A DNA stretch of 7,211 nt. It comes from an uncultured Micrococcales bacterium (GTDB lineage Bacteria; Actinomycetota; Actinomycetes; Actinomycetales; Microbacteriaceae). Shown here in pieces: positions 1-4,951 of the stretch; position 1 is the first letter of the stretch; the number at the start of each line of letters is the position of its first letter. The stretch is from positions 1 through 7,211 of the forward strand of contig CAINTU010000132.1 of assembly GCA_903853515.1 (NCBI GenBank), written 5' to 3'. The position numbers and the translations under genes are program-made. The notes under the pieces were generated by a model. That model was not told the DNA's origin. It saw only the letters and a program-made list of their open reading frames with translations, and ran no database searches.

Positions 1-1412
1 AAATAGACCAAATCTAGTTCGAATCTCGAATGCAGATTTCGATCTTCGGCACTTTTAGAGATTGCCAGTGGCTTCAACTGTTGGTCACTATAAATTTGAG
101 CTAGCAGCATTGGCTCTGTCGAACGAATCACTGTGCCCTTTGGTGTGGCCTGAAGGGTCAACCTCATAAATCGCTGACCAGATTCACGAATCAAATAGTC
201 AACCGGTTGCGGCAGAGGGTGTGCACTAAGTGATTGCAGGGCCTGCCGAATTTGCTCTTCGCTCATGCCAGTCTCGAGCCCTTGAATGATGCTGAGCGCA
301 TTGATTCGATAGGTCGAAGCGATACCGATTCGTTCAACATAGGCGAAGCGCCTCAGCAAAGTTTCTGTCTGAGTGCGAAGCGGTGCTGGTGCTATAAGTG
401 TGAGGTCGGCCTGAATAATTAGGCGGTCTTCGGCCGCTGGCAAGACGTGCGAAAGCAAAGCGTTGGCTGCACTGAAATCTCTGTTGAGCACGGCGGGCAT
501 CCAGGTGGCGGCATGACCGGCGTGTGATAGGCCAATCTGCTCGCTCATAGTCAGCATGGTTTTTATGTGTGAAAACATGACTTCGTTGGCTAGCGGAAAA
601 CCAGCTTCGATTGCGTCAAAAAGTTGAGCGCCGGTTTGACCAGTTGGGGCAAGGGTGCTTTCGGCCAAGGTCGCGGCGGCCGCGTTGCCAATGCGTTGGC
701 GCCACATTCGCGCCAACTTGGCAAAACGCTGGGCTGGCTCGCTGGCAAGCCAGTTTGCGCCCTCGCTACCAACCCGCCAACGCTTATCTGCCAAGGCCAC
801 TAGGTCAGTCAGCTTGGCAATCTCATAAACGGCACGTGCATAATCGACTGGTTTAGAAAGCGCCGCGGCAAGCCGTTTTAGCTCTGGCAAGCCAACGCCA
901 CCGCGACCCACCTCGCGCACCATGCGCAAATCAAGGTCTAGCACCAGTTCGGTGATGGCCTGCATCGCTTCAAACGCAGCGATGGCCGCATGAGCATCAA
1001 CCTGGGATTGCGCCCCGCTGCTGACCGAGACTTCGCCAGCTACCGAAATTTTTGGCGAAACTTTAGAAATCGGCAAGCATTTCTTGAAACTCTCAAACGC
1101 AGTTCTGGTTGCTTCATAAACATGAACGCCGCCGTCTCGCACTTCGATCAAACGTTGCGACTGCAAAGATTTTGCCGTTTCAGAATCCTGCGCAACTTTT
1201 TGGCCGGCGATCAGATCTTGCAGCACAAGAAGTTGTTGGCGATTTAAGCCTGCGATCGCCAAGGTAATCCATGCGGGTTTTAAAAGAGCGGTCGCAACAT
1301 CAAAAAAGTCGGCATAGGCACTGCCCTGAAGCATGCGCACTTCTAGGGTGTTAGTGATGGCTTCGTCATCAGATTTGCTCAGTGAACGAGCAAGTTCAAG
1401 AACTTCGTTCAT
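1..1412 (-). CDS. Helicase-associated (XPB/Ssl2-like) domain protein, 3' end cut by window edge
   Basis: I translated this strand by hand and found it open from an ATG at 1412 to the left edge: 470 residues with no stop. The start overlaps the upstream stop as TAATG, so translation is probably coupled. The clearest family signal is RLIIQADLTLIAPAPL at about residues 330-345, followed by PLPQPVDYLIRE at about 399-410. These match the conserved core of the helicase-associated XPB/Ssl2-like domain (Pfam Helicase_C_3, PF13625). The preceding 330 residues are mostly helical, with winged-helix-like stretches and Trp-rich segments (WRVG, MWRQR). No Walker A or DEAD-type motif appears in the visible part. 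In actinobacteria such proteins usually sit beside an XPB-type DNA helicase gene, so I expect one just beyond the left edge (inference). The likely role is in DNA unwinding or repair, but the specific function is unknown. The family assignment is fairly secure. Confidence 0.86.
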   Translation of the reverse strand, partial: MNEVLELARSLSKSDDEAITNTLEVRMLQGSAYADFFDVATALLKPAWITLAIAGLNRQQLLVLQDLIAGQKVAQDSETAKSLQSQRLIEVRDGGVHVYEATRTAFESFKKCLPISKVSPKISVAGEVSVSSGAQSQVDAHAAIAAFEAMQAITELVLDLDLRMVREVGRGGVGLPELKRLAAALSKPVDYARAVYEIAKLTDLVALADKRWRVGSEGANWLASEPAQRFAKLARMWRQRIGNAAAATLAESTLAPTGQTGAQLFDAIEAGFPLANEVMFSHIKTMLTMSEQIGLSHAGHAATWMPAVLNRDFSAANALLSHVLPAAEDRLIIQADLTLIAPAPLRTQTETLLRRFAYVERIGIASTYRINALSIIQGLETGMSEEQIRQALQSLSAHPLPQPVDYLIRESGQRFMRLTLQATPKGTVIRSTEPMLLAQIYSDQQLKPLAISKSAEDRNLHSRFELDLVY

Positions 1413-1696
1413 TAGCTAGCGGCAGAGTCAGGGTGCCTTGAACGACGACGGCTGGCGACAATCAAAAGTGCCACCAAAAGTGCGAATCCGATAGGGAACC
1501 CGAGCATGGCGATTAGGCCGATGCCGCTAGGCAACCACTTGCCCCCGATTAGGGCCGCAATCAAAATTAGGGCGATGCACGCGACCGCAAGTGCGATTAC
1601 CGACACAACAGCAATCGCTAGACGACGTTCAAGAGCGCTCGGCTCGCCATCAGTCAAAGCAGGCATCTGGTCGGCTAACGAATCTGGTCTAGGCAT
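1412..1696 (-). CDS. Small two-helix membrane protein of unknown function
   Basis: This encodes about 94 residues: a polar N-terminus, two hydrophobic helices (about residues 26-48 and 59-82) joined by a short GKWLPSG-type loop, and an Arg-rich tail (ASRRRSRHP). That layout predicts a small inner-membrane protein with both ends in the cytoplasm. I chose the ATG at 1696 rather than the GTG at 1714. Neither has a good Shine-Dalgarno sequence, but a TATCCT hexamer ends exactly six bases before the ATG, as expected for a leaderless transcript starting at the A. The GTG would lie upstream of that transcript. Its TAA stop overlaps the ATG of the helicase-associated gene (TAATG), so the two are probably one operon. 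I do not recognise a named family. Similar short membrane proteins are common in Microbacteriaceae and carry no known function. Confidence 0.75.
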   Translation of the reverse strand: MPRPDSLADQMPALTDGEPSALERRLAIAVVSVIALAVACIALILIAALIGGKWLPSGIGLIAMLGFPIGFALLVALLIVASRRRSRHPDSAAS

Positions 1697-1707
1697 CCTT
1701 TTAGGAT
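1695..1707. repeat. Short perfect inverted repeat in the divergent promoter region
   Basis: ATCCT and AGGAT face each other across three T bases. The repeat spans the start codon and -10 hexamer of the minus-strand membrane protein gene and touches the expected -35 region of the cold-shock gene. It could be an operator for the divergent pair or a weak hairpin. At five base pairs it could also be chance. Confidence 0.3.
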
Positions 1708-1730
1708 ACTTCACTGCCGAAGACTAAAAT
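1701..1730 (+). promoter_or_regulatory. Candidate promoter of the cold-shock/DUF3027 pair
   Basis: TAAAAT at 1725-1730 fits a housekeeping -10. TTAGGA at 1701-1706, 18 bases upstream, is a weak -35 (three of six matches to TTGACA). Transcription would begin near 1737, leaving a leader of about 22 bases that contains GAAAGAGG. This start lies downstream of the ATG at 1729, which supports 1759 as the true cold-shock start codon. Confidence 0.45.
1703..1708 (-). promoter_or_regulatory. Candidate leaderless -10 element for the membrane protein operon
   Basis: Read on the minus strand the hexamer is TATCCT, matching TAnnnT, with six bases between it and the ATG at 1696. That is the spacing of an actinobacterial leaderless promoter. 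No good -35 is visible 16-18 bases upstream. It lies inside the small inverted repeat at 1695-1707. Confidence 0.45.
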
Positions 1731-1758
1731 GAACCCTGCAACAACGAAAGAGGTAATT

Positions 1759-2151
1759 ATGCCAACCGGCAAAGTGAAGTTCTATGACGAAGTCAAGGGA
1801 TTCGGTTTCATCGCATCTGACGAGGGCAATGAAGTGTTTTTGCACGTCAGCGCTCTGCCTGATGGCATGACCGCAATCAAGCCGGGCTCACGGGTTGAAT
1901 TCAGCGTTGTTGATGGCAAGAAGGGCGCTCAGGTTTTGAGCCTGCGAGTTATCGAAGTGCCTGCCAGCCTCGAGAGCCAACAAAAGGCCCGCACCCGCAA
2001 ACCGGCATCTGACCTAGTGATTTTGGTCGAGGGTTTGATCACTCTGCTCGAAGGCATCAAGCCTGGCCTTGAGCATGGCCGCCTGCCTGAAGGCGAACAC
2101 GGCGCCAAAATTGCTCGACTGTTGCGCAGCGCTGCCAACGAGCTCGACTAA
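1759..2151 (+). CDS. Cold-shock domain protein, long actinobacterial type
   Basis: This is a 130-residue protein whose first 65 residues form a cold-shock domain. RNP1 is KGFGFI (13-18) and RNP2 is VFLH (26-29), the aromatic and basic surfaces that bind single-stranded RNA or DNA. Classic Csp proteins stop near residue 67. This one continues through a basic linker (KARTRKP, about 76-82) into a helical C-terminal segment with ILVEGLITLLEGI (88-100) and GRLPEGEHGAKIARLL (107-122). That extension resembles the one on the longer CspB-type proteins of mycobacteria and other actinobacteria. The start was set at 1759 because GAAAGAGG ends five bases upstream. The in-frame ATG at 1729 has no ribosome-binding site and would add ten residues before the conserved MPTGKVKFYD start. 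The DUF3027 gene follows nine bases later, probably co-transcribed. It likely acts as a cytoplasmic RNA chaperone; the role of the extension is unknown. Confidence 0.95.
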   Translation: MPTGKVKFYDEVKGFGFIASDEGNEVFLHVSALPDGMTAIKPGSRVEFSVVDGKKGAQVLSLRVIEVPASLESQQKARTRKPASDLVILVEGLITLLEGIKPGLEHGRLPEGEHGAKIARLLRSAANELD

Positions 2152-2160
2152 AGATTTCTC

Positions 2161-2682
2161 GTGACCGAAAAAATTTCTGCAACCTTGCTCGAACTTGCAA
2201 AGTCAGCAGCCGCAGATTTCGCCAAACCAAACCCTCTGGGTGAATTTGTCGAATCTGTCGAAGAAGAACCTGGCGTTACTACTTTTATGTGGCAATCAAC
2301 TCATCCGGGTTACCTAGGATGGCGGGTAGCCGCAATCGTTGCCCACTTTGGCGCCGATGAACCGGCAACCGTGAGCGAAGTTCTTTTGGTGCCTGGTGTT
2401 GATTCTTTGTTTGCACCCGATTGGGTGCCATGGTCAGAGCGGCTAGCCGATTATCAGGCGCTGCAAGCTGAACTTGAAAAGCAAGCTGCCCTTGACGCTG
2501 AACTTGCCGCCGCTGAAGGTGCAGATTTAGACGATGACGATTCTGATGAAGGCGTTTCTGATGAAGGCTCTTCTGACGATGAAGAAGATTCGCTAGAGAC
2601 AGAGATAGACGAAGAGGCAGAAGCCGATTCAGTTGAGCATCACGAATTGCAAGAAGACGCCGAAGAATCTGGGCGAGAATAA
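2161..2682 (+). CDS. DUF3027 family protein with acidic repeat tail
   Basis: This encodes 173 residues from a GTG start nine bases after the cold-shock stop. No strong Shine-Dalgarno sequence is present, so translational coupling is likely. The family signal is in residues 44-95: HPGYLGWR (48-55), a SEVLLVPG segment (72-79) and PDWVPWSERL (86-95). These match the conserved tryptophan-rich core of DUF3027 (PF11228), an actinobacterial family of unknown function. A short Glu/Ala-rich helix follows (about 97-119). The rest is a strongly acidic, presumably disordered tail (121-173) containing a three-copy SDEG-type repeat. Many DUF3027 proteins from other actinobacteria, as I recall them, carry a Cys-rich C-terminal part instead; it is absent here, so this is a short form. 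Pairing with a cold-shock protein hints at a nucleic-acid-related role, but that is only context. The family call is good; the function is unknown. Confidence 0.9.
   Translation: MTEKISATLLELAKSAAADFAKPNPLGEFVESVEEEPGVTTFMWQSTHPGYLGWRVAAIVAHFGADEPATVSEVLLVPGVDSLFAPDWVPWSERLADYQALQAELEKQAALDAELAAAEGADLDDDDSDEGVSDEGSSDDEEDSLETEIDEEAEADSVEHHELQEDAEESGRE
2541..2585 (+). repeat. Three 15-base tandem repeats in the DUF3027 acidic tail
   Basis: Units begin at 2541, 2556 and 2571. The first two share TTCTGATGAAGGC and the third is degenerate (TTCTGACGATGAAGA). They encode DSDEG, VSDEG and SSDDE (residues 127-141). The 15-base period keeps the frame, so copy number could vary between strains without breaking the gene. 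Confidence 0.75.
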
Positions 2683-2692
2683 TTCGTTTTAG

Positions 2693-2920
2693 CTAGCGCT
2701 TTCGCGTTGTGAATAGAGCGACGATTCCAAGGGCTAAGCCAACAACACACGTATATGGGTACCAAATCTTGTGTGCGCTCGAAATGCTGTTGTAACCGAG
2801 CAGTATTGCAACAAGTGCGATTGCAAAGATTGCCATGCCCACAAAGATTGCGATTCGGGGATTTGATTTAGCAGGAGCCGGATCTGGGCGGCGCTCTGAA
2901 TCTTTGACAAAAAACTTCAT
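2693..2920 (-). CDS. DUF2530 family small membrane protein
   Basis: This is a 75-residue protein with a basic, Pro-rich cytoplasmic N-terminus (about 1-21) and two hydrophobic helices (about 22-43 and 53-70) ending in TTRKR. The second helix carries WYPYTCVVGLALGI (53-66), which resembles the W..TCVaGfglGl signature of the actinobacterial DUF2530 family (PF10745). The ATG at 2920 lies 15 bases after the serC stop, preceded by a duplicated TAGGTT and only a weak AGG-type ribosome-binding site. The gene is probably read from the serC promoter. DUF2530 genes are often found close to serC in actinobacteria, as I recall, but no biochemical role is known and I infer none. The 3' end faces the DUF3027 gene with only ten bases between the stop codons and no terminator visible. 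Confidence 0.85.
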   Translation of the reverse strand: MKFFVKDSERRPDPAPAKSNPRIAIFVGMAIFAIALVAILLGYNSISSAHKIWYPYTCVVGLALGIVALFTTRKR

Positions 2921-2935
2921 GACAAAAACCTAAAC

Positions 2936-4054
2936 CTAATTCATCGCTGCGACGACAAAATCGATTGCGTTGGTCAGTGCCTTAACGTCGGCCAGTTCAG
3001 TTGCCGTGAAGGTGGCAATGCGCAATTGATTGCGACCAAGCTTGCGATATGGTTCGACATCGACGATTGAGTTAGCGCGAAGCGTTTTGGCAACCGCAGC
3101 GGCGTCAACCGAATCGGCGAAATCTATTGTTGTCACGACCTGCGAACGGTGTTGCACATTGCCAACAAATGGAGTTGCGAATTCACTAGCTTCAGCCCAT
3201 GCATAAATGTGGTTGCTTGCCTCGCGAGTGCGGGCATCGGCCCAGGCTAGTCCGCCCTGCCCATTGATCCAGTCGACTTGTTCTGCCAAAAGGAACAAAG
3301 TAGCGATTGCCGGAGTGTTCAAGGTTTGATTCAAACGCGAGTTATCGATTGCCGTCTTCAAACTCAAAAATTCTGGAATGTATCTGTCGCTGGCCGCAAT
3401 GCGTTCGGCGCGCTCAATCGCGGCCGGCGACATAAGCGCGAACCAGATGCCGCCGTCGCTTGCAAAATTCTTTTGTGGTGCAAAGTAATAGACGTCGGTC
3501 TCTGTCGGGTCAAAATCGATGCCACCGGCAGCCGAGGTTGCATCGGTCAAAAACAGTGCGCCAGAGTCTGCCCCCGCAATCCTTGCGACCGGTGCCACAA
3601 CACCTGTCGAGGTTTCGTTTTGCGGGTAGGCGTAAGCGCTAACTCCTGACTCTGTCTTGAGCTCAGAGCGCGAACCAGCATCAGCTTTGATAACACTCGG
3701 CGCTTCAAGCCAAGGTGCACTCAGCGAGTTAGCAAACTTCGCCCCGAACTCGCCGTGAACCAAAAGCTGCGACTTGCCTTCGGCAAGCGAAAACGAGGCG
3801 ACGTCCCAGAATGCAGTCGAGCCGCCAACGCCTTGAACAATTTCATACCCTTCAGGTGCGTGAAATAATTCGAACAGACCCTCTTGAACACGCTTCACCA
3901 GATTTTTGACTGGGGCTTGACGATGTGAGGTGCCCATCAGCCTTGCGCCTTCGGTGGCAAAAGCATCGATTTGAGCGTGACGAATACGAGATGGGCCGCA
4001 GCCGAAACGTCCGTCTTGAGGCAAAAATTCAGCAGGAATTTGAATGTCTGGCAT
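2936..4054 (-). CDS. serC: Phosphoserine aminotransferase
   Basis: This 372-residue enzyme transfers the amino group of glutamate to 3-phosphohydroxypyruvate, giving phosphoserine in serine biosynthesis; many homologues also act in pyridoxal phosphate synthesis. It is a cytoplasmic fold-type I PLP enzyme. The cofactor lysine is Lys195 in FAPQKNFASDGG, and Asp171 in LTDATSA should contact the pyridine nitrogen. GTSHRQ (41-46) holds the His-Arg pair that binds substrate, and Arg345 in QLRIATF is the likely carboxylate-binding residue. The N-terminal GRFGCGPSRIR and total length fit the actinobacterial/mycobacterial SerC subtype rather than the shorter E. coli type. The start at 4054 gives the expected MPDIQIP-type N-terminus. 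It has no Shine-Dalgarno sequence, but a TAAACT hexamer lies six bases upstream, so the mRNA is probably leaderless. DUF2530 follows in the same operon and dtxR diverges from it. Confidence 0.98.
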   Translation of the reverse strand: MPDIQIPAEFLPQDGRFGCGPSRIRHAQIDAFATEGARLMGTSHRQAPVKNLVKRVQEGLFELFHAPEGYEIVQGVGGSTAFWDVASFSLAEGKSQLLVHGEFGAKFANSLSAPWLEAPSVIKADAGSRSELKTESGVSAYAYPQNETSTGVVAPVARIAGADSGALFLTDATSAAGGIDFDPTETDVYYFAPQKNFASDGGIWFALMSPAAIERAERIAASDRYIPEFLSLKTAIDNSRLNQTLNTPAIATLFLLAEQVDWINGQGGLAWADARTREASNHIYAWAEASEFATPFVGNVQHRSQVVTTIDFADSVDAAAVAKTLRANSIVDVEPYRKLGRNQLRIATFTATELADVKALTNAIDFVVAAMN

Positions 4055-4060
4055 TACACA

Positions 4061-4066
4061 AGTTTA
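4061..4066 (-). promoter_or_regulatory. Candidate leaderless -10 element of serC
   Basis: On the minus strand this reads TAAACT (TAnnnT), separated by exactly six bases from the serC ATG at 4054. No convincing -35 is seen. It overlaps the left part of an imperfect dyad, AGCC-AC-GGCT at 4066-4075, which could be a regulator site for the divergent serC and dtxR genes. Confidence 0.45.
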
Positions 4067-4085
4067 GCCACGGCTCAAATCGGTT

Positions 4086-4105
4086 TTAGGCTAGAAGGTA
4101 ACAAT
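4086..4105 (+). promoter_or_regulatory. Candidate dtxR promoter region with DtxR-box-like half-site
   Basis: TTAGGCTAG at 4086-4094 matches eight of nine bases of the left half of the known DtxR/IdeR box (TTAGGTTAG), but the right half is poor. It sits directly before TAACAAT (4099-4105), a possible -10 that would start transcription near 4111. An alternative -10 is TAGGCT at 4087-4092. The half-site would suit autoregulation but cannot establish it. Confidence 0.3.
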
Positions 4106-4132
4106 CACAAATGCTCAAGAGAGAACTGGCTG

Positions 4133-4825
4133 ATGACAGATTTGATTGACACCACCGAGATGTATTTGCGCACGATTCTTGAACTCGAAGAAGAGGGCCA
4201 AGTTGCAATGCGAGCCAGAATTTCTGAGCGATTAGACCAGTCGGGCCCAACCGTAAGCGAAACTGTCGCGCGCATGCAAAAGCACGGCCTTGTTCTTTTA
4301 AAAGATGATCGCCACCTCGAACTCACCGACGAAGGGCGACTTCGAGCCATCGAAGTTATGCGCAAGCACAGACTTGCCGAGCGACTATTGGCCGACATCA
4401 TCAAACTCGATTGGCACCTTGTGCACGAAGAGGCTTGTCGTTGGGAACACGTCATGAGCAACCGTGTCGAACGCAAAATTTTGAGCCTGATAGATAACCC
4501 CACGATGTCGCCATATGGCAACCCGATTCCTGGCCTTGCCGAATTGGGTTTACCGGTCGGTGCTGTTCTAACTGATGAATATGTTTCGGTCGCGAAAATA
4601 TCCAAGGATTCGCCTGCGGGCAAGACCTTTACCCTAAAACGCATCGCTGAACCGCTGCAGGTTTTTACTGAAGCCCTTGAAGAGTTGCATTCCGCTGGAA
4701 TCGTGCCGGGGGCATCGGTCGAGATTAGTTCGGCGGGCGAGCGCCTAATCGTTAAAAACGTCGAAACGGGCCACTCGGTCAGCCTGAACTTGGCCGATGC
4801 TGGCCATCTATATGTAGCGGTTTAG
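4133..4825 (+). CDS. dtxR: DtxR/IdeR-family iron-dependent transcriptional regulator
   Basis: This 230-residue protein is close to Corynebacterium DtxR along most of its length and could equally be named ideR. Residues 1-70 form the winged-helix DNA-binding domain, including DQSGPTVSETVARM (35-48), the recognition region. All metal ligands line up with DtxR: His79, Glu83 and His98 with the C-terminal pair Glu173/Gln176 (E-x-x-Q) for one site, and Met10, Cys102, Glu105 and His106 for the other. The cysteine argues for an iron regulator rather than an MntR-type manganese regulator. Residues from about 145 onward form the SH3-like third domain. The start at 4133 has AAGAGAGA eight bases upstream and gives the family N-terminus MTDLIDTTEMYLRTI. 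With Fe(II) it should dimerise on DtxR boxes and repress iron-uptake genes. None of those targets is evident in this window. Confidence 0.97.
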   Translation: MTDLIDTTEMYLRTILELEEEGQVAMRARISERLDQSGPTVSETVARMQKHGLVLLKDDRHLELTDEGRLRAIEVMRKHRLAERLLADIIKLDWHLVHEEACRWEHVMSNRVERKILSLIDNPTMSPYGNPIPGLAELGLPVGAVLTDEYVSVAKISKDSPAGKTFTLKRIAEPLQVFTEALEELHSAGIVPGASVEISSAGERLIVKNVETGHSVSLNLADAGHLYVAV

Positions 4826-4855
4826 CGCCATTTTGGTGCATAAATGCTGTGAATA

Positions 4856-4880
4856 GGGCCGTTGTGGGGCAAATCGGCCC
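4856..4880 (+). terminator. GC-rich hairpin downstream of dtxR, possible terminator
   Basis: GGGCCG at 4856-4861 pairs perfectly with CGGCCC at 4875-4880. TTG (4862-4864) can add three pairs with CAA (4870-4872), leaving a TGGGG loop and a two-base bulge. It starts 30 bases after the dtxR stop. No T-run follows, so it is not a standard intrinsic terminator. A U-poor terminator or a regulatory structure before the peptidase promoter are both possible. Confidence 0.4.
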
Positions 4881-4903
4881 GGCCGGTTCACACTAACGCA
4901 GGG

Positions 4904-4909
4904 TAAAAT
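4904..4909 (+). promoter_or_regulatory. Candidate -10 of the NlpC/P60 peptidase gene
   Basis: TAAAAT is the same hexamer as before the cold-shock gene. Transcription would start near 4916, giving a leader of about 36 bases. No good -35 lies 16-18 bases upstream. TTCACA at 4887-4892 matches TTGACA at five of six positions but is only 11 bases away, too close for a normal promoter. Confidence 0.4.
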
Positions 4910-4937
4910 CGAGATGTCTAACTGATTCGCCACAAGC

Positions 4938-4946
4938 AAAGGAGGT
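4938..4946 (+). promoter_or_regulatory. Near-perfect Shine-Dalgarno sequence of the NlpC/P60 gene
   Basis: AAAGGAGGT is a full complement to the 3' end of 16S rRNA, placed five bases before the ATG at 4952. It is the strongest ribosome-binding site in the window. It fixes the start codon, and therefore shows that the long basic N-terminus of the protein is really translated. Confidence 0.8.
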
Positions 4947-4951
4947 ATGAC

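Noticed and set aside
234..1247. Plus-strand open frames in the first 1.2 kb
   Set aside because: They lie opposite a continuous 470-codon minus-strand frame with recognisable helicase-associated motifs and have no ribosome-binding sites or family features.
1697..1714. GTG at 1714 as start of the small membrane protein
   Set aside because: It has no ribosome-binding site and would be upstream of the leaderless transcript implied by TATCCT. It remains possible but less likely than the ATG at 1696.
1729..1758. Earlier in-frame ATG for the cold-shock gene
   Set aside because: It adds ten residues before the conserved N-terminus, has no ribosome-binding site, and lies upstream of the probable transcription start. 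The ATG at 1759 has GAAAGAGG correctly placed.
3971..4132. Upstream extension of the dtxR frame
   Set aside because: It overlaps the serC coding region on the other strand and precedes the conserved family start MTDLIDTTEMYLRTI, which has its own ribosome-binding site.
4111..4149. Twelve-codon frame MLKRELADDRFD overlapping the dtxR start
   Set aside because: It has no ribosome-binding site of its own. It would need a leaderless start at 4111, and no evidence beyond a loose TAACAA hexamer supports that.
4105..4644. Long minus-strand frame opposite dtxR
   Set aside because: It is the reverse-frame shadow of a clear DtxR gene, with a Ser/Arg-rich composition and no family resemblance.
4826..4951. 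c-di-AMP (ydaO-type) riboswitch before the peptidase gene
   Set aside because: Such riboswitches are known before actinobacterial wall-hydrolase genes, but the spacer is only 126 bases, the likely leader is about 36 bases, and I do not see the conserved core.
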